NCBI GenBank assembly: GCA_033026295.1 | Contig: CM065180.1 | Location: forward strand, 19,063,523 to 19,127,522 | Direction of reading: 5' to 3' | From: Channa striata | Taxonomy: Eukaryota; Chordata; Actinopteri; Anabantiformes; Channidae | DNA length: 64,000 nt | Shown here: piece by piece, positions 33,021 to 44,947 of the stretch | Numbering within the stretch: the first letter of the stretch is position 1 | Layout: the number at the start of each line of letters is the position of its first letter | Notes under the pieces: generated by a model | What the model was told of the DNA's origin: nothing | Database searches by the model: none | The model's input: only the letters and a program-made list of their open reading frames with translations | Made by a program: the position numbers and the translations under genes

Positions 33021-33900
33021 AACGTCAGCCAAGGTCGGCCCCCCCCCCACATTTTACCCCATCAAATCTGGCCCCCTTTGCAAAACGTTTGGACACCCCT
33101 GAGGTAGACAGAAGTTGGTTCATGTCCCAGAGGAAAACAGCTGCTCAGGAAGTGAAACTCGTGATCATTTGTGAAACAAAAACAAGTTGTTTTCACCAAT
33201 AAATCTAAAATGGAATCACTTATTAAAAAGAAGCTCAGATCATAAGTCAGATATTTTTCATAAGTTTGTATGAATAGTTTAAAATCCCTTCAGTGTCTTT
33301 CTCTGCTGTGTATTACACTGTGTTATTGATGCTGCAGATTAAGAAGAGGTCAGATAATCAGACTGTAGATCTCAAATTAAACTTATTTTCTTTAACCTTT
33401 GTGAATGATTCTTTTATGTTACACTTTATTTTTCACATTTTACAGACTTTAACCTACTAAGTGTCAGATGATCACACCTGCTGATGTTTTTTCTTCTCTG
33501 TCACACACAGACATACACATTATTTAATTTGGACTCTGAGCTTCTTTGTATTCTAAATTCATTTTATTGTTTTTTTTTAATTGTTTTTGTGTAGTTTATG
33601 TCATAATGTTATTATAACTCCATTTATTTTTATGGTAACGTTGATTAAACACACGACAAGTTCATAATATTAGTTTACCTTTATGTTGAAATGACCACAA
33701 TTTTTAATGCAATTTTGTTTCAGTCAGTTTCTCATCTTTAACTTGCAGAAATAACTGGAAATAATATGAACATATGAAGGATGTTTTTCTCAGTCAACTG
33801 CTCCTAAATTCATTCATGGTCTGAGGCTCCTCCTCTGGTGGTTTCATGTAACTAGTGTCAGACACTGAGGGGTTTTTGTTCAGCTCCACTGATGGTTTGT
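33021..33900. repeat. hAT terminus and duplicated VH flank
   Basis: 33087-33103 carries a hAT-type end. 33104-33310 matches 23512-23720 and 33780-33900 is the family-B 3' flank shared with 25.2 and 37.2 kb. No gene. Confidence 0.45.
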
Positions 33901-33909
33901 GTCACTGTG

Positions 33910-34005
33910 TCTGTCTCGCACAGTAATACACAGCAGTGTCTTCAGGCTGGACATTCTGTCCATTTAGAGTCACTGTCTTACTGGAAGAGACTATGGTGAT
34001 ACTGA
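33910..34005 (-). pseudogene. VH 3' fragment, family B
   Basis: FR3 only: SITIVSSSKTVTLNGQ to YYCARQ, with an intact consensus RSS (heptamer 33903-33909). Upstream parts are lost; similarity ends near 34005 in unrelated sequence. Confidence 0.75.
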
Positions 34006-34329
34006 ACTTACTTGTGACAGCAGTTGATGTCATAAGCTGGATGGAACAAAGATTTTGGGTAGGACTCCCTCTACAGGTCTGTGAGGAAATGTGCAACACT
34101 GATATACTACATTTTCATAAGGTGTCTCTACATTGTCACATTATTTATTTGTTTTGGTCAAACTACATAAAGAAGTTTACTCTTCTTCTAGATACTCCAA
34201 GAGAAATATTATTTACGTTAGGTTCGTTATTCTCTACATGACTGTAGGCCATTCTCTCTACAAAAATAGTCATTATATAATAAACTATAACATATATATA
34301 TTATAGTTATGTTATTTGTTATTTGTTAT

Positions 34330-35200
34330 TTTTTTAAAAATCTTATCTATCAGATAGATTCCAATTTGCTCATGTTAATGATGAATATGTGTCGGAGACA
34401 ATATGTCTCGTCTAGACAACATTATTAGAAAACACTCAAATTAAACTAAATTTCCATTGCTATGCTGATGACACACAGTTATATCTTTCTATGAAACCAG
34501 ATGAAGCAAATCAATTAATCAAACTACAAGCATGTCTAAAAGACATAAATGCCTGTAATTTTTTCCTTCTAAACTCAGAAAAAACTAAAGTTTTAGTATT
34601 TGAGCCTCCAACCACATTGTCACTTTAGATGACGTAACTCTGGCCCCATTACTACATCCTGTCCTAAAGCGATGCTCAAAAACTGGTCCATGCATTTTGT
34701 TCTAGATTGGACTACTGTAATTCTCTACTTTCAGGCTGCCCCAGTAACTCTCTAAAAAGCCTCCAATTAATCCAAAATGCTGCAGCAAGATTGCTGACTG
34801 GGATTGGTAAGAGAGATCATATTTCACCTTCATTAGCTTCTCTCCATTGGCTTCCAATTAAATGTAGAATAGATTTTAAAACCCTTCTTCTTACCTATAA
34901 AACGGTCAAGCTCCATCATACCTAAAAGATCTCCTCGTACCATATCTTCCTAATAGACCACTATGGTCTCAGAGTGCAGGCCTACTTGTGGTTCCCACCC
35001 TGAGCCTGGTTCTGCTGGAGGTTTCTTCCGTTAAAGGGAGTTTTTCCTCTCCACTGTTGCCTGCTCATGGGGGATTTGTTGGGTTTTCTCTACATATCTG
35101 TATAGTCTTGACATTATTATGTAAATTGCCTTTGACTTCATAATTTAGCTGTGAATTGATGTTATATAAATAAAGTGAATAAACTGAATTGAGTATTAAA
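34330..35200 (+). mobile_element. L2-like LINE fragment
   Basis: Plus-strand ORF2 pieces: HCYADDTQLYLSMKPDE near 34455, then LDYCNSLLSGCPSNSLKSLQ and ASLHWLPIK near 34707-34860, then the 3' UTR ending at TATATAAATAAAGTG. It is internally deleted and frameshifted compared with the minus-strand copy at 47571-50555. Confidence 0.75.
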
Positions 35201-35282
35201 ATTAAATATTAATGTTTACGTTACTCAATCACTTATATTTCTGAGTATTTGTGCTGCTCTGTTGGTGTTTTTTGTCACTGTG

Positions 35283-35375
35283 AGTCCACATACACAGTAA
35301 TAAACAGCTGTGTCCTCAGGCTGAAGATTCTGCACTTTTAATGTAGATGTGAATGTGTGGTAAAGAAACCTCTTT
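35283..35375 (-). pseudogene. VH 3' fragment with RSS
   Basis: The end of FR3 (LQPEDTAVYYC-like) remains next to a heptamer (35276-35282) and an AGTATTTGT-type nonamer (35244-35252) like that of the family-C gene at 43 kb. The rest is missing. Duplicate of the relic at 51905. Confidence 0.6.
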
Positions 35376-35600
35376 CCTCTGAAAGATTAATGCTCTGAAA
35401 TTCTTCTTCTTATAAATACACAAAATAATTCAAATACATATATTAATCAAAACTGTTTACTTAAAAACCCGCTGAAACATAATCTTTACCAAAATTAACA
35501 ATGGACAATTAATTTTTAAAGACATTAACTATGTGACAAAGTAAGAGTTAAAGAATCCAGGAGGTTTTTGTACAGTCACTCAGACACTTCAGTCACTGTG

Positions 35601-36048
35601 AGTCTCTGGCACAATAATAAACAGCAGAATCTTCAGTTTTCAGACTGTTCATCTGCAGATACACCTGCTGTCTGCTGTTGTCTCTGGAGACGGTGAACCG
35701 GCCTTTCACTGAGTCTGAGTAGTAGATCCTATCGCTGTCATATTCAATAGTTGTAACCCATTCCAGTGCTTTTCCAGGAGCCTGTCTGACCCAGGCCATC
35801 CAAGAGCTGCCAAAGTTAAATCCAGATCCAGTACAGGTCAGTCTGTGAGATTCTCCAGGTCTTTTAACAACTGGTTCCGATTCTGTCAGAGTCTGAGCAT
35901 CAACACCTGCTGAGATGAAACAAAAAACATTTTTGCTGTTAGTTGGGATGTTGCATGAAAAACAAACAATTTCAATCTGGGATCAGTAAAATTCTTCACC
36001 TGTCCAGCAGAGAGTTAACAGCAGCAGTCCTGTCCTACAGTCCATCAT
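35601..36048 (-). CDS. VH segment, family A (35.6 kb)
   Basis: Leader 36000-36048 (MMDCRTGLLLLTLCWTG), V exon 35601-35906, open. TESEPVVKRPGESHRLTC, CDR1 FNFGSSWMA, FR2 WVRQAPGKALEW, FR3 RFTVSRDNS, YYCARD. RSS heptamer 35594-35600, nonamer 35563-35571, spacer 22 bp. Sister of the gene at 52.18 kb in the duplicated block. Confidence 0.9.
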
Positions 36049-36059
36049 GTCCAACTGTG

Positions 36060-36630
36060 TGTCCACTGTCCTCTTGTCCTCTCTGCAGACTGATAAATAG
36101 AGGTGAAGGCATCTGAGTTTTGCATTAACTCCTCCTGACCAGAGGTGGGAAGTAACAAATACGTCTTTACAGTCCGTATAACTTGAGAATTAATTTTTCG
36201 AACCAACTCCTCCCTACATTGTAACTCACATGTCTGTACTTCCAACTCTTTACATTTTCTAAACAGGAAGAGGAACAGTCTGGATTCACAAGCAGCAGGG
36301 TTTGAACCTCCACAGTCCAGTTTTTCTCACTCACTGCAGGAGGCTTCTTAAAGGTTTATCTATTAAAATTAATATGATTTAATGCATTCTTTGAATTATT
36401 TAGTTATTTCTGTAAAATTATTCAAACCTGTTTTCTGTCCAAACTTGGTTTAAAATGACATAAAACTAAATCTGAACTTTCCCAGGTTGTGTGGTCTGTA
36501 TTTAATTCAGTTTTATCTTTAGGGGTTAATTAGACCTGATGTGTGTTGTTCAATATTTTTCATATTGTGGGGAATTAATTTCAGTTCCCAAACTCTGGTC
36601 TCTGCTTAGAAGCAATTACAGAGTAAAATT
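36060..36630. other. VH promoter and shared 5' flank
   Basis: The octamer-like TTTTGCAT at about 36118 and a 250-bp flank (36125-36360) are nearly identical to 52690-52930, as part of a block duplication. No gene. Confidence 0.5.
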
Positions 36631-36636
36631 TCTCAC

Positions 36637-36685
36637 CATGAATAGAAAGAACAAATAATAAGATCCACACAACTGTGTTTTCCAT
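36637..36685 (-). pseudogene. Orphan family-E VH leader exon
   Basis: Leader MENTVVWILLFVLSIHG-like with a GTGAGA donor, but no family-E V exon follows. Promoter-like TTTGCATAGACGTCG sequence near 36763 is kept. Confidence 0.7.
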
Positions 36686-37283
36686 TATGTTGATTATGAC
36701 TGTAGCTCAGTGTCTCTTACTGGTGTTTCAGCTGTTGACTGAGAGTTTTTAAAGGAGCAAAGCTTTGCATAGACGTCGCTCTGCAGGTTCAAACAGGAAC
36801 ACACACATTTACACGAGGAGAGGAACAAAGTCTTTGGGAACAGATTAGTTAGAAAAGAGACATATACGGTCATTGAAAATATTCTAGCCATAAATTAAAT
36901 CCCTGCCATCTCTACACATTGTAATATCTATATACATACAACATATAACAACAATAACTACAAATTTGTATCAGGCAATAATAAAATACATAACAATGGT
37001 TGTGTTAACATCTAATAATATCACTATAATATGCCTGTGTTGAAAGTTTTTGTATTTGTCTTTAATTTAAAATATATCCCCAAACAAAATGTTGTCTTTG
37101 CTAAAGTAATAGTGCACATGCTATTTGTTACTAATTCAATAAACTCTCATTCCCAGAATATGTTTTTATAAAGAGGGTCCAAATGTTTCATGGTCTGAGG
37201 CTCCTCCTCTGGTGGTTTCATATAACTAGTGTCAGACACTGAGGGGTTTTTGTTCAGCTCCACTGATGGTTTGTGTCACTGTG

Positions 37284-37706
37284 TCTCTCTGGCACAGTAA
37301 TACACAGCAGTGTCTTCAGGCTGGACATTCTGTCCAATTAGAGTCACTGTGTTACTGGAAGATTCTACAGTGATACTGAACTTGTCCTTCAGTGAAGCAC
37401 TGTACTCTGGGGTACAGTAACTACATGAATATCCAATCCATTCCAGTCCTTTTCCTGCAGGTTGTCTGATCCAGTGTGTCCAGTAGCTGTCCACAGAATA
37501 AGAGACCTGACAGGTGATGGACAGACGTTGACCTGGCTGCACAGTCACAGACTCTGGCTGTGTCAACTCTACACACTTCACACCTGTTTAAAGACAAACA
37601 TATTTTAGAGATTATGAAGTTAGATTTCAGAGAAACAACTATATCAAATGTAGAGAGACTCACAGGATCCAGCTGCCAACAGCAGCATCAGAGGGACAAA
37701 GATCAT
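37284..37706 (-). CDS. VH segment, family B, with CxxC in CDR2
   Basis: Leader 37664-37706, V exon 37284-37583, open. LTQPESVTVQPGQRLS, CQVSYSVDSY, HWIRQPAGKGLEW, YYCARE. CDR2 reads GYSCSYCTPEY, with two added cysteines three apart, which could form a local disulfide. Consensus RSS: heptamer 37277-37283, nonamer 37245-37253. Its flanks match those of 53.18 kb. Confidence 0.9.
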
Positions 37707-37709
37707 GGT

Positions 37710-38270
37710 TTCTTGGTTCCTGTTGAAGCTGTGGAGATGACAGCGTCTGATCCTCTGCAGCCTCCACTGATCATCTCCTGGGAAGTTTTTATAAGTGTCA
37801 CTAAGAAGTTACTGAGTTTGCATAGAGACATGACAGCTGAGGGTCACATGGGGATGAACCAGAGTTTAGAACCAGTGGGACAGTTCACGCTTTTTTGATA
37901 ACAGCTGCCCACAAACTGATTATGTTCATTGAGCAATAAATTTAAATTTGTACAGAACAGATACTCCAAAATATTTACACTGTTTAATATAAACGTTTTA
38001 TTTGACATCTTTGTACAAACATTTGAAGATTGTCACAAGATTATTTTTGTTTTTTTCCCCAATGTGTTACTCTTTAGTTTATTTCTGTGCTGTGATGTTA
38101 ATATAACAGTTCCCAGGCAATTAAATCGAATTAAATAATTAAATAAAATACAACAAAAAACATATATAAGATGATTGGAGGATTGATTGTTCATAGTAAT
38201 ATAAAAGTTCTACTTGGTATTTAAAAATTGAAAGATTAGAGATAAATAATTATAGAAAGTTCCATTAATC
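37710..38270. other. Intergenic DNA, duplicated VH 5' flank
   Basis: 37710-37890 matches 53605-53775 (family-B promoter side, GAGTTTGCATAGAGACATGAC). The rest is AT-rich without features. Confidence 0.45.
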
Positions 38271-38313
38271 TGTGAGTATTTGCGCAGGTCTGTTGGTGGT
38301 TTGTGTCACTGTG

Positions 38314-38365
38314 GGAAACGTGCACAGTAATAAACAGCTGTGTCCTCAGGCTGCACATTCTCAGC
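38314..38365 (-). pseudogene. VH 3' fragment, family C type
   Basis: The last ~17 codons of FR3 (VQPEDTAVYYCARF-like) with heptamer 38307-38313. Abrupt end near 38365. Confidence 0.6.
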
Positions 38366-38835
38366 TTGTTTGTCTCCTAACTTTTACTTATCATATATAG
38401 AACATATTCCTAAAATACTGTCGCCTGTTTCAAAGCTTTCAGCTTGAGAAAACAATCGAGGTTAGACACAAGAAATATTTCTTACATTAATAAGTGTCAC
38501 ACACACAACTGGGCAGAGTCTTGTGTTTTCTTTTTATTGATATGATGGACAGACGTGAGTCCTGACAGACATTAAAAACATCTGTTGTAAATTAATAATC
38601 TCTTCAGTTAATGTTTTATGTTCCATGACACAATTGTGATCAGAAATACTCAGTCCTTTCCTGCCCTCTGCAGTTTTTAAAGAGCGACTGCAACACTTTT
38701 ATGTTCATACAATCCACTCAGTCGTGAAGGACGACGTGGACTGTTGGACTGTGCAGCTGCTCAGACCGATTAAAGACTTTGAACCCCAGGAAAACTTCTA
38801 CCTTACAAATTCAATAAGACTTTAGCAAATTAATA
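38366..38835. other. Duplicated intergenic block
   Basis: 38375-38700 is paralogous to 54795-55265, including a shared TCAGTCCTTTCCTGCCCTCT stretch. No gene. Confidence 0.5.
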
Positions 38836-38849
38836 CCTGGAAATGTCAC

Positions 38850-38990
38850 TGTGGCTCTTATGATAAACAGCAGAATCTTTAGTCTTCACTTTGATCATCT
38901 GGAGATAAATTTTCTGTCTGTGTTTGTCTCTGAAAACAGTAAAGTGACCTTGGACATACTTTGTCCTAGTTTGCAGAATTAGTCATTTTT
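38850..38990 (-). pseudogene. VH FR3 fragment
   Basis: Decayed FR3 resembling family A: KTKDSAVYH-like codons with the second Cys lost, and KIYLQMIKV-like residues. A CACAGTG-like heptamer adjoins. Non-functional. Confidence 0.55.
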
Positions 38991-39492
38991 ACTGTTTGAC
39001 TCTTTGAGTGTAAATGACTTTTACATCAGTGTTGGAAACAGCAGACTCCTCATGAACACAGGTAAATGTGCATCTGTTTCCATTCTAAAGCTTTAACCCA
39101 ACCAGGAAAGAGAACGTCCAAAGTCTCAAAGTCATGGTGACTGACATGCTAATGCTGCTACCAACTGCTTATAACATAGAGGATTACTGCTAAAAAACAT
39201 AAACCAAAACAATAATCTTCCACAACTTGGATTTTTTATTACAAAAGTAAAACTTGAATAGTGATTTAAATAACTCAGTTGAGCTCCAGTGAAAGAACCT
39301 TTTCCACCAATATTAGAAATCTTTTTTTTTTTAAACAGAACATAGTTTTCAAAACAACAAACTATGAAGAGGATTTAAACTGCATTAAAAAAACATAGTA
39401 TTTAGTTTAAAGACATAAATGATATGAAATACAGGATCCTCTCACACAAAGTTAGTTTTTGTACAGCTGCTGAAACACATTCAGTCACCGTG

Positions 39493-39936
39493 GGTCTCGA
39501 ACACAGTAATAAACAGCAGAATCTTGCGTTTTCAGACTGTTCATCTGCAGAAACAGCTGCTGTCTGCTGTCGTCTCTGGAGATGATGAACCGGCCTTGGA
39601 CTGACGGAGGGTAAATGATGGTGCCGCTAGGACGAGTGATACATGCAACCCACTCCGGGCTTTTCCCAGGAGCCTGTCGGACCCAGTGCATAGTGTGTCT
39701 GCTGAATGTGAATCCAGAGCCGGTACAGGTCAGTCTGTGGGATTCTCCAGGTCTTTTAACCACTGGTTCAGACTCAGTCAGTGTTTGAGCCTCAGAACCT
39801 GCAGAATATTAAACAGATCATCATAGTATCAGGTACAATTTATCTATATCTTTGTATTTAAAAAAACGCTGTTGTTCTTACTAGACAAGTTAATAAAGAG
39901 GCAGAGAACAACAAGCACATAATCAGGTCTGATCAT
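39493..39936 (-). CDS. VH segment, family A, MIRPDY leader (39.5 kb)
   Basis: Leader 39882-39936 (MIRPDYVLVVLCLFINLSS), V exon 39493-39798, open. EAQTLTESEPVVKRPGE, CTGSGFTFSRHTMHW, YYCVRD. One unpaired Cys precedes CDR2 (WVACITRP). Heptamer is CACGGTG (39486-39492), one change from consensus; nonamer 39454-39462. The leader type is shared only with the 63.5 kb gene. Confidence 0.88.
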
Positions 39937-39939
39937 TGT

Positions 39940-40600
39940 CAAATGTGTCTGTTATGGTTCCGTCTAGTGTGTGTCTGTCAGTGATTTAGTCCCTGTGTTT
40001 CACTCTGACACATATGTAGAGATGGAAGAGATGAGAGGTTTGCATTGACTCCTCCTCCTCACAGACAAACACACACATTTCATCTCTTGAAAAAATACAT
40101 ACAATATACTATTATAGAAATACAAATAAATCATCATATCTTGCCAGTTTGTTATTAAAACCTGAACTACTGTATATTTATACATTTATTGTCAATCATC
40201 ACATTTTTGTAAAGAAAACTGAATTCCAGTAAAAAAACAACTTAATAAATCTGCAGTTAGAAGCCACAGCATCCCTGTCTTCTGTTCTTGTTTGTGTTAA
40301 TTTTCTGTCCCTGAGGTTGTTGAAATTATGTTTTTTTAATATTATTTTAAAGTCTCCCTGCTCATTTGTCTTATTCAGTACATATTACAGAAGCCTCTTC
40401 ATGAAAGACTTTGAGACTCTGAGTCTTTCATGTCTTTCAATCCACCCTTTGACCTGTACAACCTGATGAGAGACAGGAAACAGGAACCAAATGACTTTGT
40501 TGTGTCTAACTGAAGTTTTACTGAGGAGATGAACTGGTGTGAATTCATCCATGGTCTGAGGCTCCTCCTCTGGTGGTTTCATGTAACTAGTGTCAGACAC
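39940..40600. other. Intergenic DNA
   Basis: The promoter region near 40000-40070 has TTTGCATTGACTCCTCCTCC. No other gene or element is recognised. Confidence 0.45.
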
Positions 40601-40644
40601 TGAGGGGTTTTTGTTCAGCTCCACTGATGGTTTGTGTCACTGTG

Positions 40645-41066
40645 TCTGTCTCGCACAGTAATACACAGCAGTGTCTTCAGGCTGGACATTCTGTCCATTT
40701 AGAGTCACTGTGTTACTGGAAGATTCTAGTTCAATACTGAACTTGTTCTTCAGTGAATCTTTGTAGTGTGTTGTATATCCATCAGCTGCAGATCCAATCC
40801 ACTCCAGTCCTTTTCCTGCAGCTTGTCTGATCCAAGCTGTGTAGTAGCCTAGAGAATAAGAGACCTGACAGGTGATGGACAGACGTTGACCTGGCTGCAC
40901 AGTCACAGACTCTGGCTGTGTCAACTCTTCACACTTCACACCTGTTAAAAGAAGAACATGAAATGAAATATCACGTTATGCTGCAAAAAACCTCATGACT
41001 TTGTCAAATCAAGAGAGACTCACAGGATCCAGCTGCCAACAGCAGCAGCAGAGCTACAGAGAACAT
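40645..41066 (-). CDS. VH segment, family B (40.65 kb)
   Basis: Leader 41024-41066 (MFSVALLLLLAAGS), V exon 40645-40941, open. CQVSYSLGYYTAW, IGSAADGYTTHYK, SSNTVTLNGQ, YYCARQ. Consensus RSS: heptamer 40638-40644, nonamer 40606-40614. An octamer variant GTTTGCAT lies near 41147. Paralogue of 60.79 kb; both have a family-A gene about 1.2 kb upstream. Confidence 0.9.
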
Positions 41067-41069
41067 GGT

Positions 41070-41815
41070 TTACAGTGACGTGACGTGAAGTCCACAGACA
41101 GTCTGATGTGAAGCTTTTATATCTGAGTGACAGGAAACATCAGTGAGTTTGCATAGACTCAAATATGGAACATGAATATTGGCCGAATTGGAGCCGGTGA
41201 TGTTGAATTTTGTGATATTTCACTTTCACACTTTTTAAAAATGTTTCATCTTTGGAGAAATAAAACAGTGGTTTGTAATTTAAAATAATGAATCTCTGGG
41301 TGTGACGTCAACATTGAACATGATTTAATTTTATGAAGTTAAAGATAAGAATCACTTATAATGACATTTTTACTGCTGTTAGGAAAGTGTCTATGATAGA
41401 AAACATTAAATCAACAATGTAATGACAATTATGATGTGCATTCAATGAATGATGAGAAATCACTAAGATTTTCTTGTAAGTCATTTTTTAAATGTTTATA
41501 TATTTTTTAAAGTAGTGAATCTCCTTAAAATTTTATTAGAACACTTAGAGAATTAATTTAAATTGCACATTTTTTTCTTATGTCTTCGTTTATTTGCCCA
41601 CTTATTTGGTCACTGAGCAAAAGGGACAACAGTATCAAAATAATGAAAGCTTTTATTAATTTAAAGTACATTTTTCATCATATTATTTTCATATTGTTCA
41701 CTTTAATCCTGATAAAATATAATTATCTCAAACATTAGAATGGGGCTTTAATTTCTAAACCTTTAAATACTTAAGGAAAATGAAATATGTGACATTTTCA
41801 GAGTCTGTCAACCCA
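41070..41815. other. Duplicated intergenic spacer
   Basis: Matches 61210-61955 nearly throughout with small indels, e.g. TTTGCCCACTTATTTGGTCACTG in both. No gene. It supports joint duplication of two V genes. Confidence 0.55.
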
Positions 41816-41857
41816 GTAGGTTTTTGTTCAGCTATTCAACCAACTTCAGTCACTGTG

Positions 41858-42290
41858 AGTCTCTGGCACAATAATAAACAGCAGAATCTTCAGTTTTCAG
41901 ACTGTTCATCTGCAGAAACAGCTGCTGTCTGCTGTTGTCTCTGGAGACGGTGAACCGGCCTTTCACTGAGTCTGAGTAGTAGATGTAAGCACTGTCATAT
42001 CTGATATGAGCGATCCACTCCAGTCCTTTTCCAGGAGCCTGTCTGACCCAGGCCATCCAGTAGCTGCTGAATGTGAATCCAGATCCAGTACAGGTCAGTC
42101 TGTGAGATTCTCCAGGTCTTTTAACAACTGATTCAGATTCTGTCAGAGTCTGAGCATCAACACCTGGAAAGGCAAAAAACTCAGTTACAGTTTGACACAG
42201 TAATAGTGTTTTATAGAAATCTCAAACTAAGCCACTATTGTCACCTGTCCACCAGAGAGTTAAAATCATCAGTCCTGTCCTATAATCCAT
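41858..42290 (-). CDS. VH segment, family A (41.86 kb)
   Basis: Leader 42245-42290 (MDYRTGLMILTLWWTG), V exon 41858-42163, open. SVVKRPGESHRLTC, FSSYWMAWVRQ, HIRYDSAYIYYSD, YYCARD. Consensus RSS: heptamer 41851-41857, nonamer 41819-41827. Paralogue of 62.0 kb. Confidence 0.9.
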
Positions 42291-42540
42291 CGTGTCCAAC
42301 TGTGTGTCCACTGTCCTCTGCTGTCCTCTGTGCAGACACATAAGTAGAGGTGGAAGACAAGAGTTTTGCATTGACTCCTCCTCACAGGAGTCGTCTTCTA
42401 AAATTAAAGCAAATCATATTTAATGTGGACATGTCAATGTGCTTTTGCAGGTGGTGAGAACATCCAGATGTTTCTGAGATCACATTGTTGTCTTCATATC
42501 TGTGAACATCCTTGAACAGCTGCTTCACTGTCTTCAGTCA

Positions 42541-42815
42541 CTGTGTCTCTTCGAGCACAGAAGTAAACAGCAGAATCTTTGTCCTTGAGCTACTGAGAGC
42601 TGCTGGACACGTCTTCAGTCACGGTGAAATGACTTTGAAAGGAGCTGCCATAGACAGCAGAGTGTGAACCTGGATTTATCACCTAATCCACCTCAGAAAT
42701 GTCCCTGGTCTCTGGCGTAAATGAAGTCAGTCATGTCAAACCCAGTTATGACACAGGACGTCTTCACTGTCTTTGCAGGTGTTGTCCCCTCAGGAGCAGC
42801 TTGATTTCCCCAGAA
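42541..42815 (-). pseudogene. VH pseudogene, family E
   Basis: Traces of the whole V exon: TVKTSCVITGFDM, SSFQSHFTVTEDV, SAVYFCAR, with frameshifts and a broken FR2. The RSS heptamer at about 42537-42543 is kept. No leader. Confidence 0.7.
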
Positions 42816-43130
42816 ACTCATGTATGTGATGAAATACACATGATCTAATCTACACATTCTGCAAGTAGCTGATGTGTTTATGAAGAAGGAATAATTTGCA
42901 TAGAGCTTCATCTACATATTAAAAAAGAAATAGAGCAACAGAACGGAGGAAAATGTAAAGGATAAAAGTCCTGACAAGTATTTTTTTATGTAAAATATCA
43001 GATTGTTTTATTCTTTTTCTCTGTGCATGTGTATGTTTTAGTATTTATGAAGACAGAAAGTTTTTCCCTATAATTATTTTCACATTTAGAACATGTGTTT
43101 ATATGGTTCAGCCACAAACTGCAAGTCTCT
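42816..43130. other. Intergenic DNA
   Basis: A TTTGCATAGAGC octamer-like site near 42896 may be the relic promoter of the family-E pseudogene. Nothing else is seen. Confidence 0.4.
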
Positions 43131-43170
43131 GAGTATTTGTGCAGGTCTGTTGGTGGTTTGTGTCACTGTG

Positions 43171-43620
43171 GGGCCGACGTACACAGTAATAAACAGCTGT
43201 GTCCTCAGGCTGCACATTCTGTCCTGTTATTGTCACTGTCCCTGCAGACGTGTCTCTGCTGTAACTGAACTTGTTCTTCAGAGCATCGTTCTGAGTTAAG
43301 CCTCCTCCTCCCCACATATGAAAAATCCACTCCATAGTTTTTCCTTCACGGTGTCTGATCCAACCTGTTGCATAGCTGCTGCTAGTCAGAGAATAACCAG
43401 AGACCTGACAGCTGATGGACAGTGTCTGTCCAGGCTGGACAACCACTGAGTCTGTCTGGATGAGATCAATACTGTTCACACCTGTGGAAACACAAACCAA
43501 CATTATCTCCATCATTCCTGTGAATATTCTGTGTTTCTAATGTGTTTGTTAGTGAGAATCCACTGAAAGCTCCTCACAGGATCCAGCTGTCAGCAGCAGT
43601 ATCAGAGCTACAGAGAACAT
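43171..43620 (-). CDS. VH segment, family C (43.2 kb)
   Basis: The only intact family-C member. Leader 43578-43620 (MFSVALILLLTAGS), V exon 43171-43481. IDLIQTDSVVVQPGQTLS, Cys in ISCQVSGYS, WIRHREGKTMEW, TITGQNVQPED, YYCVRR. Heptamer 43164-43170; nonamer is AGTATTTGT reversed (43132-43140). FR2 has Arg-His in place of the usual RQ. Confidence 0.88.
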
Positions 43621-43624
43621 GGTT

Positions 43625-44490
43625 GATGGTGAAGCTCAGCTGATGGCAGCTCGTCTGTCCTCTCACTGACACACACACACACACTTCACCTCCTTATGAA
43701 TAACATGTATTTGCATATTGTTGAATATTTGAATTTTTGTTCAGTGTGAAGAAACAAATTTAAATATCATAATTTCCTGCAATTATTTGTAGATGGACAG
43801 AAACCGTGAGGCGAAATCATCCTCATAACTAAACAAAAAAATATTTATATTTGTATTTACAGCTTCTACCAGTTACTTTCTGTTGCTATGCTAATAAGTA
43901 TTAATAGGGAAGTTCTGAATGATTCTTTACATACTGTGATACTCCAACTCTGCTTCACACTCCTGCAGACTAACAATTAAAACAGATTCAGTAAAGACAT
44001 TCACCAAGTCAAATGTTTAATATTCATCTACAGTATCAGAGGAGACGTTTGAAAAAAACTGTAAGTTAACAAGTGACGGGTTCAGTATGTCGTCATTGGA
44101 TTTTATTTCAGGGTTTTCAGCTTTTGTGATTGTCACAAATTATTAGGTGTAAGTGTCATTTGCCATTTTTTTAACTCTTCAAATAAAGGGGGGGGGGATT
44201 TTTTTAAAGTACATTAATAAATAAATCATGTGACCCTTTTTGGGTAGTAGTTGAATTAATAACTGTCATATTTTATAAAAGCTAATGTTAAGAAGTAAAA
44301 ATACACATTTGTTTTCTTCTCGACTGTAAGAGAGTTTAAAGTGACATGAAAACAACATTATCACTGGCCAAAGTAATTTATCAAAAAAATGAGAGGATCT
44401 GTTTTATTTATTGATTTTAGTTTTTCTAGTGTTGGGATCTGAAATCATTGATGGTCTTTGGGCTCCTCCTCTAGTGGCTTTACGTAAAGA
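43625..44490. other. Intergenic DNA
   Basis: A CA-repeat (43671-43684) and a G-run (44189-44197) are the only features seen. No gene. Confidence 0.45.
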
Positions 44491-44537
44491 CACTGAGGGG
44501 TTTTTGTTCAGCTCCACTGATGGTTTGTGTCACTGTG

Positions 44538-44947
44538 TCTGTCTCGCACAGTAATACACAGCAGTGTCTTCAGGCTGGACATTCTGTCCATTTAGAGTCA
44601 CTGTGTTACTGGACGAGTCTCACTGAACACTGAACTTGTTCTTCAGTGAATCTTTGACAGCTGTATCTCTACTCATCCACTCCAGTCCTTTTCCTGCAGC
44701 TTGTCTGATCCAGTGTGTGAAGTAGCTGCTCAAAGAATAAGAGACCTGACAGGTGATGGACAGACGTTGACCTGGCTGCACAGTCACAGACTCTGGCTGT
44801 GTCAACTCTTCACACTTCACACCTGTTAAAAGAAGAACATGAAATGAAATATCACGTTACGCTGCAAAAAACCTCATGACTTTGTCAAATCCAGAGAGAC
44901 TCACAGGATCCAGCTGCCAACAGCAGCAGCACAGTGAAGGAGAACAT
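44538..44947 (-). pseudogene. VH pseudogene, family B, single stop
   Basis: Leader (44905-44947), FR1, FR2 and RSS (heptamer 44531-44537) are intact. CDR2 is shortened (EWMSRDTAVKDS) and a TGA in FR3, right after FSVQ, ends the frame. Downstream codons to YYCARQ are in frame. A recent loss. Confidence 0.85.
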
